Below are positions 56,601 through 64,000 of a stretch of DNA of 64,000 bases, piece by piece. The notes under the pieces are model-generated. The model did not search any database and had not been told where the DNA came from. It saw nothing but the letters and a program-made list of their open reading frames with translations. Within the stretch, counting starts at the first letter, position 1, and the number at the start of each line of letters is the position of its first letter. The DNA is from Monocercomonoides exilis (Eukaryota > Preaxostyla > Oxymonadida > Polymastigidae). The translations under genes and the position numbers were made by a program. Where the stretch lies: assembly GCA_001643675.2 (NCBI GenBank), contig LSRY02000002.1:1467501-1531500 (forward strand), in the 5' to 3' direction.

Positions 56601-59600
56601 ACCTGAAACTTTAGCAATTGTGAACGATTTTGAAATAAGAAACATGATCTTCGAATTTATTTCCACATTGTGTCATGGGAGCAAGGTTAATCAGGGATGT
56701 GTGTTTGAGCTGCTGGGAAAGCTTCAACAGTTGGAAGATGAACATGCTTATTCAGGATTCAACATTTCTGCATTGCCTCTTGTTTCTCCGTGGAGCAGAG
56801 AAAGAAGCAAATATAGGGGCATCCACAACCCAAACGCAATGAGTCACATTATATCGATATTTACCCAACTTTATATACACCCTCAATTCCGATCAACATT
56901 TTTAATGTGGGATGGACAGTCAGAGTTCCTTCAAAACCAAAAGGAACAAATGGTGGTGAGCCCGCCTGCTGTGATTGTTGAGCAACAATTGCGGAGGATG
57001 AGAGGAATGACTCCTATACTTTATGTGGAACTAGAAGATATGCTGAGAAAGCGAATAATGAGTTATCCGAAGGAAAAGAAAGAAGAATGCGAGAACATTT
57101 GGAATTCAGTGCGGCTTTTGTTTGCGGAACTGCAGGACAATCCGTTCAATCATTCGTCAATTGAGATGACTTCATTTCTGGAAGCATATTTCAACAAAAA
57201 TCAGGGGGAGATTATTGGAGATACGCAGATGGATCCAAATGAATTTTTCATGAATCTTTTAAGAAAGTTGTCATTGCATTTGGACTTTCATAATGCACCA
57301 AACTTCGTCCGGAGGCTTTTTCTAGGCAAAACACAATGCATAACAATCTGCGAGCAAGGACATTCAATGGAACAAGCATCTTCATTCTTGACACTGCAAG
57401 TGAATGTGAAGGAATCGTCTTCAATTGATGAAGAACTGCGGGCCATGAATAGAGGCAGCTATGCAAGTGGGCTAACGTGCGAGGCATGTGCACGAGCAAA
57501 GAAGGACAATAGGAAGGCTGATGTCGTGCAGCGAATAACCCTGAAAGAGCTGCCAAACACTGTTTTCATCCAGCTGAAGCGTTTTAGCTATGATGAAAAA
57601 ACAAGAGTTCGAACAAAGACTAATTCATTTTTTTCGTTCCCTATCAAAGATCCTTTGAACTTTGCTCCTTATATGTACGAGTCAATGGTGGCTGCTGACA
57701 ACGGTCTAACCCCAGAAGCGCGTTACAGGATTGCCAAAGCAGCAGCTGAAGGGCGACGCATTGAGGATGATCTGAAAAAAGGAACACCGCTGACTCTTGA
57801 ACAAACACAAAAGCTATTCAGACCGAAAGAGTATTACCTGTTTGAGCTCAGAGGAATTGTCTGCCATTCTGGTTCTGCTGAAGGTGGGCACTTCTATTCA
57901 TTCATCAAAGAGCGTGTTGCACCGTTTCAGTGGTATGTGTTCAATGACTCGTCTGTCTTTCCAGTGGATATTGACACAATTATTGCTCATTCGTTTGGTG
58001 GGAACCTGCCTTTTAAAACTGCAACTACGCGTTCACTCGATGAAATAAGCAGAGGAAACGAAATAACGAATATGAGATCAGCGTATCTCCTTATTTACGA
58101 GCGAATAAAACCAGTTGACGATTGGCAAATCGAAAGAACATTGAAAGAGCAATATGCACCTGATATGGCATTCCCATTCTACCCGATGCATCCACAGCCA
58201 CCTTATCCGTCTCCGCTCTTTGTGTTTTACAAGCATTTGTCGTCTGAACAATTGGAAGCAGAAGGAGTTTCACTTATAGACATGCCAGCAATCGCGAGAT
58301 TGGAAGAGAAAAGGCAATCAGAAAAAGAAAGAGAGCAGCAAATTTTCAATGACATGTTTTTTACACTTGTTAGAAAAGTGATGATAGAGACGAAGTACTT
58401 GACAATCAAATGGAAGGACAGCATAGAGCAAATGCTTGCAATCATTCAACGCAAAGAGCTAACATTGGCCTCGGTTCCTCTTCCACTTCCACTGCTTTCA
58501 GCTTCAACATCAAATGAGAATGAATGCATTGCTCCAACTGTTCTTTCTGTGTGGATCAGATATTTGCTGCACACTCTTTCACACTCCACACGGAACGAAG
58601 AGTTCACTCTGTGGTGCAACGAGCTTGAACCGATCTTCCATTCAATGCCCAGTCTGTCTTTGCTTTTGTTGAGATATTTAACTGCACAAATGGTGTCAAA
58701 TGAGAATAAGCTTAGGCGACGGTGCATTGCTCGGAAGAAAAAGGCTAATGCAAAACCGTATGCTGAAGAAATCATGAAGCAGCAAAATGACTCTTCTTCA
58801 AGGGTTCCATCATCATCATTTACATCACCTTTTTCATTTTATTATTTTAAGCCAGAGTTCAAAATACATCTCTCGTCAATTGAGTATTCACAGCTTGCAG
58901 CAAACTTCATGGACATGCCTTCAATCGTATCGTCGCTGTTCTTCCGCTGCGAAAATGCACAGATGCGTTTGTCTTTCCTGCGTCTGCTTTTGGAAGTGGT
59001 GTCTGCAGTTACGCGTACTGTTGATGCGTTAATGCATCAGTCGCCTTCAGACGAACTATCACAAAAGGAATGTAGAGAGGCAGCATCGTCTCTGATTAGC
59101 GAACTGACTGTGTTCTTCACCGCACTCCTCAACACAATCACATCAAAGCAGCAATGTGCACAGCTTCTTCTTCCACTTTTCTTGTTTTTGCGTGATGCAT
59201 GTAAATTGTCTCCAGTTGTTTCTGCTATTCTGCTGTCAGCATCGTATCTGCAACGCTGCCACGACTTTTTGTGCTGCGACCAGAAGCCGCAATATGGCTG
59301 GACCTTGTTTGTGAAGAATCTGCACAGCACCTCTCCAGTTGACCCGAAGACCATTGAGTCAACGCATCTTCACGCTATATCTGGAGAGACTGCCACAGCA
59401 ATCCTCATTTCTCTGATTACATGTCTGCAAAATGCACCATCGAGTCTGACGCCTCAGGGTGAGTTCATCTACACAGCTGCATTGAGCGCTCCACAGACAC
59501 CTCTGTTTGCACCAGATGAACTTTTGCCGCCGTCCCCTTCATCATTTACGCTTGCCTCTCTGAGATCTATGGACTTCCATCCATTTGCATCGCCTTTGAC

Positions 59601-62600
59601 TCAAGCACTAGTTGAGAAGCTGCTTTACGCAACAGAGGCCCATCATTATGTTGCTACTTTGTGCTCACTTTCAATGGCACGGTTTCTTCAGATAACTCCT
59701 CAATTACTTCAGCCAATTTCGAGTTCTCTGAAAGAAGAAGAAGAGGATGCGTTGTTTGAAGCAACAGGGCTGAAATGGCTTCTGAAAGAACCAGGGAGCT
59801 TTATGGGAAGTTCAACAAAAATTCAGCTGTATTTGGATGTTGTGCGGATGAAGGTGGCTATGCCTTCGCTTTCATCTTCCAATGAATCATTTTCATTTCC
59901 ATCTTCTTCTTTATCTTCTTCAGCATCTTCAAGTGCTGCTTCAGAAATGCTCCTGCCAATCTGCTTGTATTCGCTCAACAAACTGATACAGTCAATGTCG
60001 GATTGCATTTCTAAAAAAACTGTTTCAGCTGCAAGAGGAGCACTACGCATGTTGTGCGCTGTTGGCGATGCGTGTTTGCAAGACCGCTTCCTTTCGTTTT
60101 CATTGTGTAGCGACGATAAACTTGTAAAGACACTTGTAATGATTCTTTTACGGTTTCGACATGTGTGCTTTCGCGAAGGAGTGGCACGTATCTTGCGGTG
60201 CTGTGTGGCTGAGAAGATAGTGACATTTATACAGCATCCGCTGATTTCGCAGCCACAGTTTGTGACAGATGCAGCAGGTGTTCATTCCGATGTAAGACAA
60301 GTGATAATCACACCATTTCTGGTGAAGCAAGGAAACACCGAAGAGCAGCCGCTGTTTATGGGAGAGCCGATTCATCCAATGCTTCTTTCATTGCAAAAGG
60401 AAGACCCGTTTACTGCATCGGCTTCAGATGAATCAGAAAATGTTCTTGTTTTGGGCAGCGCAGCTTCTCTTTCGATGGACAGAGCAGCGCAGAGTCAATT
60501 TTCATTTACACTACATGAACTAGACTTGGAACCACCTCCTTCTTGGGAACGTGAGATATTGAATTTACCAAAGGATTACATTTTCGAAACAGGTGCTGTT
60601 GTTGACAAATACTCATATTATTGTGTCACATCGCTGAAAGTCGATGCTCCATTCCCAACGCACTTCTACGTTACAAATGTGCATGAGGAGGAGATATGCA
60701 CGAAACTGGATAACACTATTGCAAGAGTGCTGCTTGAACATTTAATACTGCAAGTGACGAATATGAATTGCGAAGATTACTCAAAAAAGGAAATGGAAGA
60801 GATGAAATTGGATTGCTATTGCAGCATACTGATATGGATGATCTACTGCATCCATCACTCAAAGGCACAATCAGGAGGCAATGAACTGAGCACAGCAACA
60901 CTTCCATTCGATGATTCATTTTTTTCTTCTCTTGTAAAATTCATGTTTCGATCGATTGAGAATAAATATAGTTGCACGTTTGTGGAGAAGGATGTGTGGA
61001 AAGTTCTTCATCTTCTTCTTTATTTATCATTTATTTCATACAAGTATGCGATGAAAGTGAAGGACACAATCCTTCAAGTGGACAAGCTTCTCTGTCCTAG
61101 CAAAGCCAAGCCAACAGGGAATATATATGAAGTTGCGATCAACAAGGGACTTTCTTCTTTGAATTGCTTTCTTCCTTATGCAAAGGATGCTTGTTGGGAT
61201 TCAAGTTGGAGAAGCTCAGCTTTTAGATCTCCACCTGCATCTGGTCTGATTCAATTCTTTTTGCTACTCAGCATTCTGGACAACACTTTCATGAACACAT
61301 TTCTGGAGAAAATTAACATGCCCCATTGGATAAGTTTGATAGTTCAAAATTTTAAAGGAAGCAATAAATTGACTGAAGCCTTAAACTTTTCTTTAATAAA
61401 TTTTCTTGTTCTTCGATATCCGATTTATTCGTATTGCGTGTTTAATGCATTTTTCAATGGAAGTGGCAAATTTACTGAGGAAAACACTGAACTTTTCATC
61501 AGATTTCTTTGTGACTGCTTCTTCCCCATCAAACACAAGCTTTGCCTTGCCAATCCGTCCACCTCAAAATCAATGTGGGATGATTGGCATGGATTTGTTC
61601 CTCTTTCACTGTCAATTTTCAAAAACGATTCCGAAATTCCGAGTGAAATGCGAATTGGGCTGAAGAGAGATGCCAGTTTGGGTATTGTTTTTACATCACA
61701 CATTGAAACATGCATTAAATATTTCTTCGTAAATCCAACAAGCATCCAACTTCCCGACTCATATCTGACAATACTCTCGAAAATGAACAGCTCAAACTCA
61801 ATCAAAGAATTGCAGCACACCATTTCTTCTCTCTTTGTGAAGTACTGCAACTCTCTTTCACCTGACCCGCCTTTACCTTCCGCGAACAAGCTTCAGTATT
61901 TTGACGTTGCTGAATGTTTCATTCATTTCTATTTAAAGTTGCTTTTTTACCAAAGAAAAGATAATTTAAAGTCATGTGTCACGATCTTCCAGCAGCTCGA
62001 CAGTTATCTCGATTCGACCTTGACATATTCTCAATCATCATCATCATCATCATCATCTCCTCCTCCTCCTCCTTCTTCTTCTTCTTCTTTTCCTCCTCCT
62101 CCTCCTTCTTCTTCTTCTTCTTTTCCTCCTCCTCCTCCTTCCTCTTCTTCTTCCTCTTCTTCTTCTTCTTCCTTCTCCTCTTCTTCTTCTCTCTTTCTTC
62201 AACTTCCACCTCTACCTCCACTTCCACCTCTTTCTTCTTCTCCATCTTCTCCATCCTGTCCTTCTTTCCCTGCTTTCCATGCTTTTACTTCTCCTTCTCC
62301 CTCTCCCTCTTTTCCTCCTCTTCATCTCACTTCTTCTTTTGTGCGTCAGATTGCTTGTCGTAAGCCAACAAATGCACCAAAATTAGCTGTTCCTGTATTG
62401 CCCCATCTCACCAATGTTATAATCGATGAAAATCACATAATTATGCCAGATGATATCTCACAGATTGATTTCATTTGGTTGCTGGTTGCTCATACCTCGT
62501 GCTATACGAAAACAGCATTGCGCATTCAATCACTGAGGCATCTGCACTGCCTTCTTCCATTTGTTTTTGATGCAGATACAGTCACGGTAAAACTCCTCTA

Positions 62601-63858
62601 CTTGTTCGTAATATTCGGCTGTTTAACAAATGGACTCGATTTAGCTTTTCAATATCATGACTCTCTTGCAGGAAACATTCCAGAATTTTCCCCACCTCGT
62701 TTAAATTATAAGAGAGACAGTTTTTGCTACTCAAATATTGACCAGTCACTTATCGTTCTCGCAACTGACAATTCGAGCGCGGAGGAGAAAGACTTCCTGA
62801 GAACTGAATTGCGTTGGTATTTGGTTGATCTTGTTCTGCAGATAGCTGAGAAGGTTGAGAGGATGATCAGAGCTAATAACACACAGTTTTCACGGATTAA
62901 ATTGTTCAGCTTGCATTATTTGGAAGATTCTGAGATCTCAAAGATAAATATTCTCGATGAGCCTTCATTTGCCCTTGTTAAAAGAATTTTGATTTCGCTA
63001 GAGACTGTTCTGTATTTTATGACTGAGTCTGACAATGCCAATAAAGTGCTGAAAACTGAGCAGCAGCTTCCAGTTATTTCATATCTTAATTTGAATCCAC
63101 TACTGAATAAACATACCAATTTCATGATCTCTATTTCTTCAAATGTTGGAGATAATGCAGTTGAGGAGAAAGGATACAAAGAAAAAGAAAAAGAACCATG
63201 GAGAAGGCAGTTAAATGAGAAAGAGAAAGGATATTCTCAAACAGAATCTTGCAGAAGATTTGCTAAATCTCTCGATTCCATCGAAAGAGCAGTCGTGGAA
63301 AAGTACCAAACAATCAAGAAGATTTATATGCTTTCTTTGCAAAAGTCAAAAATTGATCCCTCAATGCTCCATCGTCCACCGTCAAGAGCCTTTGTTCCGT
63401 TTGTATTCAACAGCATAACACAAAACCCAGTTCTTTTGTATCATGTTTTTAAACTCCCGTTTCCATCTGAACCAAACTGGATGAAGGAGGTTGCACTTTC
63501 AGAAAGCAACAGCACCACTCTTCAGTTGTCTTCAAATATCCGAGATTTAGTTATCTATTTGTTTGACTCGTTGCAACAAGCATCAAAAGAGATGAACGAA
63601 ACATGTTCCTCCAATTCAACAGTCGAATTGGAAGCAACAAGAGAAAGCGATAATTCTCTATGTAATTGCATTCTTTCGCTTGGACTGTTCCCACAGAAAC
63701 ATCGTGCTGTTAATTCGATTTTTGCAGAAAATCTGACAACGATCAAAAATGGACTTGAGATAATTAAAACCTTGAAAGTGACGTCTGCTTGGTACGAAGA
63801 TGCTTCAATTATCGTCAACTCCATCGTAAACTCGTTTGTAAAACGGCAAAATGTGTAA
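53668..63858 (+). CDS. DWNN ubiquitin-like domain fused to USP9X-type pseudo-deubiquitinase
   Basis: Exons 53668-53836, 54058-54151, 54326-54359 and 54490-63858 (introns 221, 174 and 130 nt; phases 1, 2, 0) give 3,221 residues. Residues 3-75 form a DWNN domain like that of RBBP6: IHYCIEG, FLISVHKLKDQIAIKE, LRIVDANSGEEYKDDRLLAHGTQVIVSRK. A long helical region to ~870 follows. The USP fold is at about 876-1290: Cys-box position RGIHNPNAMSHIISIFTQLY, QMDPNEFF at 1012, VFIQLKRFSYD, HSGSAEGGHFYSF (His1233) and WYVFNDS (Asn1251, Asp1252). The nucleophile cysteine is replaced by Ser884, and the GNTCYMN context is lost, so it should lack protease activity. The remaining ~1,900 residues are solenoid-like with a Ser/Pro tract near 2615-2717. 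The size and layout match USP9X/USP24/USP34. It may bind ubiquitin or scaffold. Confidence 0.82.
62036..62345 (+). repeat. Ser/Pro-coding TCx/CCT low-complexity tract
   Basis: Blocks of TCA/TCT serine codons alternate with CCT proline codons; the units of five Pro plus five Ser plus Phe are repeated three times. It lies within the C-terminal part of the DWNN-USP protein and is a likely slippage-driven insertion into a surface loop. Confidence 0.85.
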
Positions 63859-63872
63859 ATAATAAAGTTTAG

Positions 63873-63901
63873 CTTCCTGTAACAGTTGCTGTAACAGGAA
63901 G
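63873..63901 (+). other. 29-nt hairpin just after the DWNN-USP stop codon
   Basis: CTTCCTGT pairs with ACAGGAAG, then an A-A mismatch, then ACAG with CTGT around a TTG loop. It begins 14 nt after the TAA stop and just after an AATAAA-like sequence at 63861-63866, so it falls in or just past the 3' UTR. Function unknown. Confidence 0.6.
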
Positions 63902-64000
63902 TTTGGGCAATTAAATGATATTTCATCAATTTGTTTATTTATTCGATTGATGTTCAGCAATCACTTTCTATTTGTAAAATTGTTGTCATCAAAACCAATG

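Noticed and set aside
1-64000. tRNA, rRNA and CRISPR arrays
   Set aside because: I scanned the spacers by eye and saw no cloverleaf-like or array-like structure. A covariance-model search (tRNAscan-SE, Infernal) would be decisive.

Overview
The window is nuclear DNA of a unicellular eukaryote. It is AT-rich. Genes lie on both strands and carry short GT-AG introns. I could rebuild 29 introns by matching reading phase across the joins; they run from 46 to 221 nt, mostly 46-115. Twenty of the 29 donors read GTNTG. Stops used at gene ends are TGA and TAA; I saw no TAG. Arginine-deiminase-type ornithine carbamoyltransferase, very long Ser/Glu/Lys low-complexity tracts, large surface S41 peptidases and a Merlin-type transposon fit a metamonad-like protist such as an oxymonad. 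That placement is inference.

Layout: 86-1186 two-TM membrane protein (six exons); 1546-2617 ornithine carbamoyltransferase; 2881-4442 CCDC81-like HU-domain protein; 5565-7322 (-) unidentified helical protein; 7560-8228 secreted PDI-like thioredoxin; 8365-11403 large protein ending in a ubiquitin-like fold and a CaaX box; 11694-12837 ICMT/PEMT-like membrane methyltransferase; 13.0-14.6 kb two foldback elements; 15594-18047 (-) protein of 27 ankyrin-like 30-residue repeats; 19045-33255 (-) an ATG2 lipid-transfer protein inflated to about 4,660 residues; 33373-37711 and 40286-45334 surface S41 peptidases, the second a tandem pair interrupted by one in-frame TGA; 38434-39234 (-) PHO80-like cyclin; 46090-49580 calcyphosin-like EF-hand protein; 49865-51337 seven-TM protein; 51704-53218 complete Merlin/IS1595 transposon with 8-bp target duplication; 53668-63858 a DWNN ubiquitin-like domain joined to a USP9X-type deubiquitinase fold that has lost its catalytic cysteine.

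The genes do not form one pathway. Themes are ubiquitin-like biology (DWNN-pseudo-USP, UBL-CaaX protein), autophagy and membrane lipid transfer (ATG2), prenyl-protein modification (CaaX protein beside an ICMT-like enzyme), surface or secretory proteins (S41 cluster, PDI, 7TM) and flagellum/centriole-type proteins (CCDC81-like, CAPS-like). The best leads are the DWNN-pseudo-USP fusion, the in-frame TGA between two S41 domains, the giant ATG2, and the intact Merlin element.
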